Shown: positions 1 through 9,240, counted from the first letter of the stretch. The stretch: 64,000 nt of DNA from Winogradskyella tangerina (GCF_003260205.1 NZ_QERF01000004.1:186001-250000); one strand, 5' to 3'. Notes: generated by a model not told the origin, from the letters alone. Translations and numbers: made by a program.

Positions 1-150
1 GCAACCGCCTTCAGCTTATCTAATACAGGCTACATTAAGCCTGGATACACTGCTGATTTGGTATTGATAGATGGTGATGTTACCGAGGATATTTCGGCCT
101 TGAATAATTCTAAGATTATCTGGAAAAATGGCCAACTCGTAAAACAATAA
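1..150 (+). CDS. amidohydrolase family protein, C-terminal end (partial)
   Basis: The window opens inside a gene. Frame 1 is open from base 1 to a TAA at 148-150 and encodes the last 49 residues. The tail contains a GYIKPGYTADLVLID stretch, which is the usual C-terminal strand of metal-dependent amidohydrolases (dihydroorotase, adenine deaminase, imidazolonepropionase-like enzymes), where G-x-I-x-x-G-x-x-A-D-L precedes a final beta-sandwich. The substrate cannot be told because the metal-binding barrel lies upstream of the window. The next gene starts 4 bases after the stop, so it may head the operon that continues to 1712. Confidence 0.7.
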   Translation, partial: ATAFSLSNTGYIKPGYTADLVLIDGDVTEDISALNNSKIIWKNGQLVKQ

Positions 151-154
151 GACG

Positions 155-484
155 ATGAAATCTAATTATACAGAACAAGAAAAATACCTTAAAGCACAGC
201 AAATTTTAAGACGCACGCGTTTATTCTACCTTCATTTGGTAGGTTATATAATTGTGGTGCTACTCATTCTGCTTAATTTTTATGTGCTCGAAGACGGTCC
301 ATATAAAAATACTATTACAGCTTTAAACTTAAGTATTCTTTGGGCCTGGACGGTAGTCATTATCATTCATGGCGTAGATGTTTATCGTCGTAGGCGATCC
401 TTTTTTAAACGAAGCTGGGAAGATAAAAAGACAGAAGAATATCTAAAAACGCAAAACAAAGCTGAAGACAATCTTTGGGAATGA
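155..484 (+). CDS. 2TM domain-containing protein
   Basis: A 109-residue membrane protein. A charged N-terminus (about 1-22) is followed by two hydrophobic helices at about 24-41 and 55-72, then a basic stretch (YRRRRSFFKRSWEDKK) and an acidic tail. This matches the flavobacterial 2TM domain, which occurs alone or as the membrane part of sensor kinases. It overlaps the next gene at ATGA and lies two genes upstream of a LytTR response regulator, so a sensory or accessory role with that regulator is an inference. No histidine kinase domain is present in this protein. Confidence 0.75.
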   Translation: MKSNYTEQEKYLKAQQILRRTRLFYLHLVGYIIVVLLILLNFYVLEDGPYKNTITALNLSILWAWTVVIIIHGVDVYRRRRSFFKRSWEDKKTEEYLKTQNKAEDNLWE

Positions 485-957
485 GCTATTTAAATGATAT
501 AATACATAGTAATATCGGATGGTTTCATTTTATTGTAGCCGTGTTAGCCATGCTCACAGGTGCCATAGTAATTTTGAATAAAAAAGGCACTGTTTTTCAT
601 AAACGAACCGGATATGTATACGTAGCGTCCATGTTACTAATGAATATCTCCTCATTTTTTATCATGAATTTTGATGGATTTAGCATATTCCATTTTTTTG
701 CCTTAGTTAGTCTCATTACTATTTTTGGTGGTATGATTCCAACCATAAAAAAGTCGAAGAATTGGTTTGGCTATCATTTTTATTTTATGAGTTGGTCTGT
801 GGTTGGCTTATATTGTGCATTTTGGTCGGAAGTAGGAACGCGCTTTGTATCTAATCGCCAACAATTTTGGTGGATGGTGCTAATTGCAACATTAGCAACA
901 GTCGCCGTAGGAAGTAGAATTATTAATCGAGAAGCAAAAAAACTGAATTTAAAATAA
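481..957 (+). CDS. DUF2306-like integral membrane protein
   Basis: A membrane protein of 158 residues if started at the ATG at 481, which forms an ATGA overlap with the preceding stop. A TTG at 475 would add two residues and is less likely. Four or five hydrophobic helices can be seen. A conserved-looking HKRTGYVYV segment follows the first helix pair and a GYHFYFMSWS segment precedes another. The pattern resembles DUF2306 membrane proteins (HxxxG and H/W residues in helices), whose function is unknown. Translational overlap on both sides (ATGA before, TAATG after) ties it to the 2TM protein and the response regulator. Confidence 0.6.
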   Translation: MSYLNDIIHSNIGWFHFIVAVLAMLTGAIVILNKKGTVFHKRTGYVYVASMLLMNISSFFIMNFDGFSIFHFFALVSLITIFGGMIPTIKKSKNWFGYHFYFMSWSVVGLYCAFWSEVGTRFVSNRQQFWWMVLIATLATVAVGSRIINREAKKLNLK

Positions 958-1712
958 TGAGAACAATCATCATCGAAGACGAAAAACCATCTGCAAGGCG
1001 TTTACAACGAATGCTACAATCACTTAATGTTGAGGCAGAAACCTTATTACATTCAGTTGAAGAGTCTATCGAATGGTTTCAGAATAATGAGCATCCAGAT
1101 CTAATCTTTTTAGATATTCAATTAAGCGACGGTCTGTCTTTCGAAATTTTTGAAGCCGTAGAAATAAATTCGGCAGTAATTTTCACAACGGCCTATGACG
1201 AATATGCTTTGCAGGCTTTCAAACTTAATAGCATCGATTATTTATTAAAACCTATTGATGAAGATGATCTTAAGATTGCGGTAGAGAAGTTTAACGACAG
1301 AGCACCAAAAAGGCAAGCGGTAACTTTAGATTTTAACGATATTAAAAAGTTATTGGTCAATCCGATAGAACGTGAATATAAAAAGCGATTTTCCGTAAAG
1401 GTTGGGCAACACTTAAAACTCATTAATATCGAAGATATTGAATGTATTTATAGTGAAAACAAAGGGACTTATGCCCACACTACTGAAGGTCGAAATTATT
1501 TGCTAGATATGACCTTAGATCAGCTTGAAGATGAGTTAGAACCTCATGTATTCTATAGAATAAGCCGAAAGTTTTACGTAAATATAAATGCCATAAAGGA
1601 TATTATTAGCTATACAAACTCTAGGCTGCAGATCAAATTAAATCACTATAATGAACAAGAGGTTATTGTTGCTAGAGAACGTGTGAAGGACTTCAAGAAT
1701 TGGTTAGAATAG
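957..1712 (+). CDS. LytTR family DNA-binding response regulator
   Basis: A 251-residue protein of LytR/AlgR type. The N-terminal receiver domain (about 1-118) has the acidic pair E7-D8, the phospho-acceptor Asp at about 53 in the LIFLDIQL strand, the switch Thr in FTTAYDEYA and the Lys of LLKPID. The C-terminal LytTR DNA-binding domain covers about 140-250 (F-S-V-K-V-G, then E-C-I-Y-S-E-N-K-G and F-Y-R-I-S-R-K-F-Y-V-N). The start overlaps the upstream stop by one base. The usual partner in Bacteroidota is a LytS/YpdA-type histidine kinase with a His_kinase domain, and none is encoded next to it here. The last 9 bases overlap the convergent J-domain gene. Confidence 0.9.
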   Translation: MRTIIIEDEKPSARRLQRMLQSLNVEAETLLHSVEESIEWFQNNEHPDLIFLDIQLSDGLSFEIFEAVEINSAVIFTTAYDEYALQAFKLNSIDYLLKPIDEDDLKIAVEKFNDRAPKRQAVTLDFNDIKKLLVNPIEREYKKRFSVKVGQHLKLINIEDIECIYSENKGTYAHTTEGRNYLLDMTLDQLEDELEPHVFYRISRKFYVNINAIKDIISYTNSRLQIKLNHYNEQEVIVARERVKDFKNWLE

Positions 1713-2129
1713 ATCAAAAATATCTTCCAAACTATCAAAAATTCCGTCTGTTCCGGAAAGTAGTCCATCTAGAAAATCGCCATTCAAAACAAAAATATCA
1801 AGCAGAAGTAAATCTTCGAGTTCAATACTATTATACTTTTTCGACTTTTTCTTGGCTTCTTTTTGCCAATCTTCATATTGCTGTTTTTGTTCTAAAACTA
1901 CTGGCTTATTGTTAGCTTCAAACGCCAACATTTGATCGTATTCCCTGCGTTTATCTTCGTTTGATAATATATCAAATGCTTCTACAAGTTGCTCAAATTT
2001 TTCCCTGGCTTCGGGTGATTTATTATTGTCAGGATGGTAAATAGCAATTTCTCTTCGGAAGGCTTTCTTAATAGTTTCTAAATCGGCTGATTGGTCGATG
2101 TTAAGCAACGTATAATAATTGACGATCAT
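1704..2129 (-). CDS. J-domain (DnaJ-like) protein
   Basis: A 141-residue protein starting with a J domain (about 1-65). It has the YYTLLNI opening, a basic helix II, the diagnostic HPD tripeptide in IAIYHPDNN, and the helix III/IV signature ending FDILSNEDKRREYD. There is no Gly/Phe region, zinc-finger or C-terminal client-binding domain. The remainder is an acidic, Leu-rich tail, so this is a type III-like J protein that probably recruits DnaK to a specific client. I chose ATG 2129 because the J domain begins there; an upstream TTG at 2159 adds ten unrelated residues. The 3' end overlaps the convergent response regulator gene. Confidence 0.85.
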   Translation of the reverse strand: MIVNYYTLLNIDQSADLETIKKAFRREIAIYHPDNNKSPEAREKFEQLVEAFDILSNEDKRREYDQMLAFEANNKPVVLEQKQQYEDWQKEAKKKSKKYNSIELEDLLLLDIFVLNGDFLDGLLSGTDGIFDSLEDIFDLF

Positions 2130-2172
2130 ATTATTGCGGTTATGCCTATGAGTCAACAAATTTTATAATTTG

Positions 2173-3351
2173 TTACACATCTTCATTCTCAATGCGATTG
2201 TCATCAAATGCTGAAGGCAATAATTTTGGTATAAATTTCACGAAGAGTGGCAGTAATATCATCCCACCAGGCAGCATAAATATCGCTAAGCTTGGTATAG
2301 ATTTAAAGATATCTAACAATTGCGATTGTATTTTTTTCTGTTCCTCATCCGTTAAATTTCGCTGTGTAGATTGTGCTAAAAGTGACATGGCTTCCTTACT
2401 TTCAGAAAGTTCTTTTATCAATCGCTTACTGTTGCGTTTAATTAATTTTGAAACTACCTTACTACTATTGTCGTAAAAACTCTGTGCCAAATTTTTAGAT
2501 TGTAAAAAAGCTACATCATCTTTATGTTTGTTATAAAACGTATTGATATCATCTACTGATTTAGTGATGTCTTCATTTTGAAGTTCCAAATCGGTTTTCA
2601 GTCGATTTAGATAATCGCGTTCCTCCTTATCAATTACCTTATCACTCCACGAGGCCATGCACACCAAATCGATGAGGTAGAGTTTTTCAAGTGGTTCTGA
2701 AATGAATTTAACCGCATCCGAATACGACGGCAACACCGAATTTTTGTGGCGTACAGATTCTTCAAAAAGTTTAATAAGATTATTATCGTATTTGGTTTTT
2801 TTAGATTTTGCTTCAATGGCAGTAAATACAATAGTTTCTAATGCTGATTCAAGATTGTTTACATAATCTCTAATGTTACTTTCGTCTTTCAAAAAACGTT
2901 GATATCCTAAAACATCAACAAATAAAAAAGCATTTATTAAAAAGTAATTGAAGCTTTTAGAGATAATATTATCCTCAATGTAAATGCGTTTATGAATCAT
3001 TTTCTCTAATAAACTATCAGAGGATTTATCTCCAAATAATTCATCAAAAATCGATCGCTTTTTGTTACTGATCGCCTTGTAATATCGAATTAAGCTATCC
3101 GTTAAATTTTCTGTGCAAGCCTCTTTTTCGTGAATAAAATAATAGGTGACCAATAAATTAATCTTACAGCGCTCTTCGTCTGTAAAATCGAAGGGTTTCG
3201 CAATATCTAATACAACACTAACATTGCTTCCATAAATGAATCCAGTTTGTTTTAATCTATGGTAGAATTGTGAAGTTTCGAGTTCAGTACAGGACGTCTC
3301 TGAAACTTCTATGAGTAGTTTTTTTATCCAGCCGCTGGCCGATGGGTTCAT
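2173..3351 (-). CDS. LETM1-related protein
   Basis: A 392-residue, mainly alpha-helical protein. The C-terminal part carries a hydrophobic, Pro/Gly-rich helix (about 355-378, SIPSLAIFMLPGGMILLPLF followed by VKFIPKLLPSAF). It closely resembles the membrane-proximal core of LETM1, the mitochondrial cation/proton carrier, in which the P-F-x-P-x-L-P motif is hallmark. In Flavobacteriia such proteins are annotated as LETM1-related biofilm-associated proteins. The middle part (about 225-250, DLVCMASWSDKVIDKEERDYL) resembles a TerB-like acidic helical segment. Only one membrane segment is predicted, and transport activity is not shown by the sequence. Confidence 0.7.
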   Translation of the reverse strand: MNPSASGWIKKLLIEVSETSCTELETSQFYHRLKQTGFIYGSNVSVVLDIAKPFDFTDEERCKINLLVTYYFIHEKEACTENLTDSLIRYYKAISNKKRSIFDELFGDKSSDSLLEKMIHKRIYIEDNIISKSFNYFLINAFLFVDVLGYQRFLKDESNIRDYVNNLESALETIVFTAIEAKSKKTKYDNNLIKLFEESVRHKNSVLPSYSDAVKFISEPLEKLYLIDLVCMASWSDKVIDKEERDYLNRLKTDLELQNEDITKSVDDINTFYNKHKDDVAFLQSKNLAQSFYDNSSKVVSKLIKRNSKRLIKELSESKEAMSLLAQSTQRNLTDEEQKKIQSQLLDIFKSIPSLAIFMLPGGMILLPLFVKFIPKLLPSAFDDNRIENEDV

Positions 3352-3392
3352 AGGTCGATTATTATACCATAAAGATAAATTTTATCTGTAAA

Positions 3393-4310
3393 CTACGAGT
3401 TAAATGCTTTTCTAAATTCTAAGGGCGACATTTCGGTTTTGCTTTTGAATAGTTTTGTGAACGAAGCAGGTTGCTCAAAACCAAGATGATAGGCTATTTC
3501 ACTTACCGATAGCGTTGTTGTTGAAAGTTGAACTTTTGCCTTATCAATTAGTTTTTGATGAATGTGTTGCTGTGTGCTCATACCTGTAAGAGATTTGAGC
3601 ATGCTACTGAGGTAGTTTGGTGAAAAATTCAACTGATCAGCCACGGATTGAACAGTAGGTAATCCATTATTAATTAAATCGTCATCATTGAAATAGGATT
3701 TCAATAAAGTTTCCAATTGGTCTAAGATCTTATGATTAACGATCTTTCGAGTTATGAATTGTCGTTCGTAAAATCTTTCAGCATAGTTGAGGAGCAATTC
3801 AATCTGAGAAATGATGATATTCTGACTGAACTTGTCAATATTAGATTGGTATTCGCGCTGTATATTCCGAAGGAGATCAGCGATCATATTTTCTTCCTTT
3901 TCAGAAAGGAATAGCGCTTCATTTATGGTATACCCAAAAAACTGATATTGTGCTATCTTTTCGGCCAAAGAGGTATTCCACATAAAATCAGGATGAATTA
4001 ATAACAACCAGCCCGAAGGTGTATGACCCACATTTGGATTATCACTAACACTGAGCACCTGATTGGGCGCAATGAAGGTCATGAGACCCTCATCGAAGTC
4101 GTATTCTTGTTGGCCGTAGAAGAATTTATATGGAATATTCCGTTTCAATCCAATAGCAAAATAGTCCTGTGTCCAGCTCATTTCATTAATATGATCTGGA
4201 TAGCGCACCTTTGAATAGTCGATAAGGCTAATCAATGGATGTTCAGGTGGTGGTAATTGTGCCAGTTTATGATAATCGCCTACTTTCTTTAAACGCGTAA
4301 TGTCTTTCAT
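3393..4310 (-). CDS. AraC family transcriptional regulator
   Basis: A protein of 305 residues from the ATG at 4310; an in-frame ATG at 4334 adds eight hydrophobic residues and is less likely. The C-terminus (about 205-303) holds two helix-turn-helix motifs of AraC/XylS type: VQSVADQLNFSPNYLSSMLK, then VSEIAYHLGFEQPASFTKLF ending in a P-L-E-F-R-K-A stretch. The N-terminal half resembles a cupin-like effector domain. It lies 54 bases downstream of the SDR gene on the same strand, and AraC-SDR pairs are common in Bacteroidota. It may control the SDR gene, which is an inference from position. Confidence 0.85.
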   Translation of the reverse strand: MKDITRLKKVGDYHKLAQLPPPEHPLISLIDYSKVRYPDHINEMSWTQDYFAIGLKRNIPYKFFYGQQEYDFDEGLMTFIAPNQVLSVSDNPNVGHTPSGWLLLIHPDFMWNTSLAEKIAQYQFFGYTINEALFLSEKEENMIADLLRNIQREYQSNIDKFSQNIIISQIELLLNYAERFYERQFITRKIVNHKILDQLETLLKSYFNDDDLINNGLPTVQSVADQLNFSPNYLSSMLKSLTGMSTQQHIHQKLIDKAKVQLSTTTLSVSEIAYHLGFEQPASFTKLFKSKTEMSPLEFRKAFNS

Positions 4311-4364
4311 TGTATTAAAAATAAGAAAAAGCATCGGGACGAATAACTCCCAATGCTTGAAGTT

Positions 4365-5120
4365 TTAAACTAACATGCCTCCCGACACTTCTATGCGCTG
4401 ACCGTTTACCCATCCTGCATCTTCAGAACATAAAAAAGCGACAACACCACCTATGTCCTCAGCCTCACCCACACGTCCTAAGGTGGTGATGCTTGCGATC
4501 ATTTTGGCTTTTTCTTCGTCTTTATTACTACCGCCAGCAAAATCTGTAGCAATTGCTCCAGGTGCAACAGTGTTTGCAGTTATTTTACGCCCACCCAATT
4601 CTTTTGCCAGATATCGTGTAAATACTTCAATGGCACCTTTCATAATGGCATAGGCAGACATTCCAGGTAGACTGAATCGTGCTAAACCGCTTGAAATGTT
4701 TATAATTCGACCACCGTCATTAAGGTGTGGAATAGCATCTTGCGTCATAAAGTACACACTTTTTAAATGTACATTCATCATTTCATTGAATTGATCTTCA
4801 GAAGTATTGGCTACCATATTGAAGGTGCCTGTTCCTGCATTATTAATCAGAAAATCAAAATTGGAGTTACCATTTTTCTCATTTAAATAAGAGGTAGCAC
4901 TTTTAATAAATGCCGTACCCGAGGTATGGTCGTTAGCATCAAAAGGAAATGCCTTTGCATCTTGCCCGATGCTTTTAATTTCGTCGATCACTTCCTGGGC
5001 TTTATTTGTATTGCTATGGTATGAAAAGATGATATCTATACCCTTCTTGGCAAGGCTTAGAGCCATGTCTCTTCCTAACCCACGACTTCCTCCTGTGATA
5101 ATTGCTGTTTTAGTATTCAT
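4365..5120 (-). CDS. SDR family NAD(P)-dependent oxidoreductase
   Basis: A 251-residue classical short-chain dehydrogenase/reductase. The Rossmann motif TGGSRGLGRD lies at about 9-18, the N-N-A-G strand follows mid-protein (FLINNAGTGTF), the catalytic Ser is in IINISSG and the Y-x-x-x-K pair is in SAYAIMKGA. The C-terminus has the usual substrate-loop region (NTVAPGAIATDF) and a VNGQRIEVSGGM ending. Overall it is like 3-oxoacyl-ACP reductase/glucose dehydrogenase-type SDRs, but the substrate is not predictable. It is the upstream member of a two-gene unit with the AraC regulator. Confidence 0.9.
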   Translation of the reverse strand: MNTKTAIITGGSRGLGRDMALSLAKKGIDIIFSYHSNTNKAQEVIDEIKSIGQDAKAFPFDANDHTSGTAFIKSATSYLNEKNGNSNFDFLINNAGTGTFNMVANTSEDQFNEMMNVHLKSVYFMTQDAIPHLNDGGRIINISSGLARFSLPGMSAYAIMKGAIEVFTRYLAKELGGRKITANTVAPGAIATDFAGGSNKDEEKAKMIASITTLGRVGEAEDIGGVVAFLCSEDAGWVNGQRIEVSGGMLV

Positions 5121-5245
5121 AATTGTATGTTTTTTTGATTACAGTACAAAGTTGAAACTAAACAGGCATTAAAAATTTGCCAAATCTAAGATTGGTTTAT
5201 CCAAATCTTAGACTTTATGCAATTCGAAGGATTTTTAATGAATTT

Positions 5246-6601
5246 TTAATCTTGAATTTCAATGAAATCATATTTAGATAAAAACTCAATTATTGAAACT
5301 TGAACGATTGGCGAAATTCTAAAAAAACGCCAATAGGAATGATTGTCGTCCAAGCTCACATACTTATCCTTGGTTTCTGTTCCGTGTTCAGCATCGTATG
5401 CGATAGTTATGTTTAGTAGATCCTTTCGTTCACCAGTGAAGTATTCTTTTAAGCGTTCTACGTTTTCTTTATAAGGAACAATCCAATCGATTTCACCATA
5501 GATGGCTAGAAACGGTTGGTTAAAAGCTTGAAGTGTACCTTTTGGGTCGTAATTGTGCCGTCTTACCCAAAGATTATTAATGTCTTCAGCATTCTCTGGA
5601 ATATCAGTATCATCTAATAGTTCGAACCAACCATCGCGTTTACTGGCTTCAAGTAAGGTTGAAAATCGTTCAAAACTTTTAGAATTGGCCTTCGCATCGA
5701 ACATCAAATTGGTATATTCAACAAGGTCCTTTTTGGCAGAATCTTTCAACTTGTAAAAATCAAAACCATACTCCATTGATTGTAGTTGTTGATCTAGAAC
5801 CGAGGTTGCTGGTCCAACAATTCCTATCATAAAATCAAAATCTGTAGATTCCTCTGCTTTTGTCATTACCCAGCCACCAGCACTGCTACCTAAAATTCCT
5901 ATTTTATTAAAGTTATTGGGGTGATTAGCCAAAAAGTTCTTACAAGCTACTACGTCATCTGCTAAATCACCTACAGTGGCAATACTACAATCGCCTGTAG
6001 ATTTACCAGTACCTCTTTTATTGAAGACCAAGACGGTGAGTCCGTATTGTCTTAAAAGCTTTGCGTATAGGTCATATTTGGTACTTCCTGCGTAACAACT
6101 CCGACCACCGATGACTATGATTGCGTTGTTGTTCGTTTTTAATTTTGGCTGATGCAGATGTCCAAATAAGGAAACATCTCCATTTTGAATAGTTACTTCC
6201 TCAACCGTATAATTGATTTGTGGTGGCGTAGGAATCTTTTTCAGATGTACGTAGATGGTGGGCGATTTACCTTCGATTTGGCCAACCATTTCTAGTGCAT
6301 TTTCGTCAAGTTGCATTATGGCTTTGCCCAGTCCGGTATTGAATGATATGCGTTTGAGCGAGTCTATTTCAACTGGTATAACAAACTCGCCAAATTGCGG
6401 ATGCCATTCCTCAAGAATTTGTAAGGACTTAAAACCATCATTGTCATTATAAAACTTGATTTCCAGTTTTTGTAAACTATTGTCTTTTATAAAACCACCT
6501 TCCCAATGGCCAATGATTTTCGAGGGTAATTCTGCTGAGTCTTGAGAGTACAATGACATTGAAACAAAAAAGATCAGTAGAGTTATTAAATAGTTTTTCA
6601 T
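5246..6601 (-). CDS. secreted alpha/beta hydrolase
   Basis: A 451-residue protein with a signal peptide (about 1-19, ending SLYSQ). The N-terminal ~120 residues form a beta-rich domain with a lipocalin-like look (GHWEGG start), common in flavobacterial secreted hydrolases. The alpha/beta-hydrolase domain follows. A nucleophile elbow G-S-S-A-G lies around Ser240 (ILGSSAGGW), an FNKRGTGKS loop around 194-201 corresponds to the strand-4/helix-B turn, an Asp is in YGEIDWIVP and a late His is in AEHGTE, which completes a plausible Ser-Asp-His triad. It is probably a periplasmic esterase or peptidase of the dienelactone-hydrolase/S9-like group. The substrate is unknown. Confidence 0.8.
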   Translation of the reverse strand: MKNYLITLLIFFVSMSLYSQDSAELPSKIIGHWEGGFIKDNSLQKLEIKFYNDNDGFKSLQILEEWHPQFGEFVIPVEIDSLKRISFNTGLGKAIMQLDENALEMVGQIEGKSPTIYVHLKKIPTPPQINYTVEEVTIQNGDVSLFGHLHQPKLKTNNNAIIVIGGRSCYAGSTKYDLYAKLLRQYGLTVLVFNKRGTGKSTGDCSIATVGDLADDVVACKNFLANHPNNFNKIGILGSSAGGWVMTKAEESTDFDFMIGIVGPATSVLDQQLQSMEYGFDFYKLKDSAKKDLVEYTNLMFDAKANSKSFERFSTLLEASKRDGWFELLDDTDIPENAEDINNLWVRRHNYDPKGTLQAFNQPFLAIYGEIDWIVPYKENVERLKEYFTGERKDLLNITIAYDAEHGTETKDKYVSLDDNHSYWRFFRISPIVQVSIIEFLSKYDFIEIQD

Positions 6602-6625
6602 AGAATATATTAAATCAGAGTAAAA

Positions 6626-8020
6626 TTACTTTAGTTTTAATTTTTCAATGGGGACACTGTAAATATCGTCTCCATTTGTATAAATAAATTGAGATCCATT
6701 ATTAATGATGTTAGCACTCCAGCCATAGGGTAACATATTTAGTTTTATTGGTTTTTCCCATTTAGGACTTATAGCATTACCACTGTTATGACTAATGAAA
6801 AACCCTTGATTTTGAATATCACCTTCAGTATATCTAGTGAAAATGATATACGCTCTGTCTGGTGCTATATATGGGCTGAATTCAGTGCCTTCATTCGTGT
6901 TTAGCGTATCTAGGGAATCGGTTATAATCAATTGGTCATTTTTGATCTCGGCAAAAACCAAATCACCGTTGTTTATTTTATTTTGAAAGCAGACTTCGGA
7001 ATTGTTCAACCAGAAAAAATAACCACCTTGTATTTTTGATATGTTATTAAACTTTACATGTTTATACCAGTTTGACTTGACTCTCGACATGAGATGAATT
7101 GAAGTACTATCTCCATGGCGCTTACTATATATTATTTTGTTTCCTGAAGGTGAAATGGCACCATTATAAATAGTGTCTAATGCTTCAAAGGAGTTGGTAA
7201 CAGTATAAATGCCATTTTTCTTTTCAGCTGTAAATGCGAATTGATTTTCCCAATCGCTTGTTCTGGTGAGGAAAATTACCGATTCATCTTCAGTAAAGCT
7301 GATGACGTTTTCAGACCATTTTCCTGAACTAATAATGCCTTCCAAATATTTCCCATGTTCACTGGTAAATTGTTTATCGTAATAGGTCTCACGCTTTTGG
7401 ATTTCCTGAATGGTATCTCCCATAATTTTTTTCCGAATCACCCAATCCCCATAAGCATTAACCGAATCATACTCAAAACGTCTATCATTATAAACCTTCC
7501 CTTTGGTATTGGTGAAAAAGATGCGCTTCGGAAAGCCTTCTGTTGTATAAAACGTTGAATCATAACCATGTGTAGTATCACCGATAAATTCCGCTCTGTA
7601 GGTTTTTCCTAATTTATTCAGGTTGTCAATCATTGTATAGTAAACAGTACCAAGAGAGTCTAGCCATTCGGTTACCATTGTGCTGTCATTTTTATAGGTG
7701 ACCTGTTCAATAGAAAATTCCTCCGTGCCATCCTCACGATAACGAGCACCAATGTGTTGCCAATTTTCGTTGTAAGCGTAGATGTAATCGGTCATCATAG
7801 TACCAGTGGAATCTAATTCGAGCCAACGGTGTGGTTTACCATTATCAAAATAATATTCAAGGCGATATTTATATGGCTTAGAGTTAGAGTCAATAGAATA
7901 CCTGTAATAATTGATTTTTTCAAAAGTGAGTTGCTTCGCCTGGTTGGTATTAGGTGTTTCCTTTTGGCATGATGATAATATGATGAATGCCAGACAAAAT
8001 AGGAGGGATAACGATTTCAT
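6626..8020 (-). CDS. PD40-type beta-propeller lipoprotein
   Basis: A 464-residue lipoprotein. The signal peptide ends in a lipobox (IILSSC, Cys18). The N-terminal third (about 35-215) shows repeated YxxxG...W/Y motifs resembling MORN/YwqK-type repeats. The C-terminal half contains WD40-like (PD40) blades with motifs such as SPSGNKIIYSKRHGDS and SPYIAPDRAYIIFTRY, as in TolB-like periplasmic propellers. It is followed on the same strand by no close gene, while the PD40 lipoprotein upstream (8065-9240) is 44 bases away, so the two may be co-transcribed. A binding or scaffold role at the outer membrane is possible. No enzyme motif is seen. Confidence 0.7.
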   Translation of the reverse strand: MKSLSLLFCLAFIILSSCQKETPNTNQAKQLTFEKINYYRYSIDSNSKPYKYRLEYYFDNGKPHRWLELDSTGTMMTDYIYAYNENWQHIGARYREDGTEEFSIEQVTYKNDSTMVTEWLDSLGTVYYTMIDNLNKLGKTYRAEFIGDTTHGYDSTFYTTEGFPKRIFFTNTKGKVYNDRRFEYDSVNAYGDWVIRKKIMGDTIQEIQKRETYYDKQFTSEHGKYLEGIISSGKWSENVISFTEDESVIFLTRTSDWENQFAFTAEKKNGIYTVTNSFEALDTIYNGAISPSGNKIIYSKRHGDSTSIHLMSRVKSNWYKHVKFNNISKIQGGYFFWLNNSEVCFQNKINNGDLVFAEIKNDQLIITDSLDTLNTNEGTEFSPYIAPDRAYIIFTRYTEGDIQNQGFFISHNSGNAISPKWEKPIKLNMLPYGWSANIINNGSQFIYTNGDDIYSVPIEKLKLK

Positions 8021-8064
8021 TGATTTAGTAATGTTCTCTAAGTTACTAAAATTCGTGCTAATGG

Positions 8065-9240
8065 TTACTTCCCTGAATTAAAGGCGTCTATCTCTGAAAG
8101 TGGTATTCTATAGATGTCAGAAGTGCCACGCCTAAAGCTATTGAAGTATAAAAAACTATTTTCAACATCTACCCATGCACCATATTCGTAGGCATATGAA
8201 TTTACTTTTGAGCCAAGGTTTTTTGGTGTGCTCCAACCAGAATCTCTATTAAAACTAATATAAATATCATCAGCACCATAGCTATCTTCGCGACCAGTTG
8301 AGGCAAATAAAATATAGTCTTCATTGGGGTCAACATAAACATCCGCCTCACTTAATTCTGAATTAATCATTGAACCTAAATTTTCAACCTCGTACATCCC
8401 TGAATTTGACTCTACAGCCTTGTATATATCCGATCTTCCATATCCGTCTTTGCGATTATAAGATATAAAATAGATAGAACCATTTTTAGCGATACTGGGA
8501 TGGTAATCACCAATACTGTCAATATTTATGGGATAAGGAAGGGCTGAAGGTGTATCCCAAATGCCATTAGAGTTGTTGACTTTCCAGATATTTTTCTTGT
8601 TAAAAGAACTGTCTAACAATCTATTGGAAGAAAAAATTAGCGAATTACCATTATTGTAAACATAAGGTGCAATGTCATTATCATTTTGTGAGAAGCTTAA
8701 TTGCTCCGGTACTTGCCATTGATTATTGTTGAATTTACTCGACCATAATTTTTGGTCTCTTGTGAAATAAAGTATTTTATTCTTAGAGTCAAATGAGGGG
8801 AAGCTTTCCTCTTTTTCTGTAGAAATGATTCCTTTACCAAGTGGTTTGAGATTTACCAAATCTTGAAGTTCAGAAGAAGGGTCTCCAATTTTCTTGGCTT
8901 TTAATGCAGCTTTTATTCCGAAATATTTAAAGTTGCCTTTCCAAAGACTGTCCTGTTTCTTTAAACTTAAAAACCCATTATTTCCCGGTAGTCTGAAATG
9001 CAATGAGTCTTCACTTTTGTGGCTTAATCCAATTTCGTAAACCCGAGGGCGATTGGCATTAAAGGTGATTCGACCAAAATAATCATCAGGCTCACCAACA
9101 ATCTCTAATTGACCTGTTGTTACATTTTTAAGCTCAGTGACTTCTAAGGTATATTTACCAATTACAGGGTCTTTAAATTTGGTGCAGGAGAATGTTGTAA
9201 CTAAAATAAAATAGACTAATGCACCAATTATTTTTTTCAT
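8065..9240 (-). CDS. PD40 domain (TolB-like) lipoprotein
   Basis: A 391-residue lipoprotein with lipobox TTFSC (Cys19). Residues 20-125 form an N-terminal beta domain. From about 140 onward there are WD40-like PD40 blades: PSFDSKNKILYFTRD, APYVYNNGNSLIFSSN, HPSIAKNGSIYFISYNRKDGYGRSDIY, and DPNEDYILFASTGREDSYGADDIYIS. The last patterns are typical of propellers in flavobacterial gliding/T9SS and OmpA-associated proteins, but no OmpA domain is present here. The start codon overlaps the stop of the upstream membrane protein gene (ATGA), so the genes are translationally coupled. Confidence 0.75.
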   Translation of the reverse strand: MKKIIGALVYFILVTTFSCTKFKDPVIGKYTLEVTELKNVTTGQLEIVGEPDDYFGRITFNANRPRVYEIGLSHKSEDSLHFRLPGNNGFLSLKKQDSLWKGNFKYFGIKAALKAKKIGDPSSELQDLVNLKPLGKGIISTEKEESFPSFDSKNKILYFTRDQKLWSSKFNNNQWQVPEQLSFSQNDNDIAPYVYNNGNSLIFSSNRLLDSSFNKKNIWKVNNSNGIWDTPSALPYPINIDSIGDYHPSIAKNGSIYFISYNRKDGYGRSDIYKAVESNSGMYEVENLGSMINSELSEADVYVDPNEDYILFASTGREDSYGADDIYISFNRDSGWSTPKNLGSKVNSYAYEYGAWVDVENSFLYFNSFRRGTSDIYRIPLSEIDAFNSGK

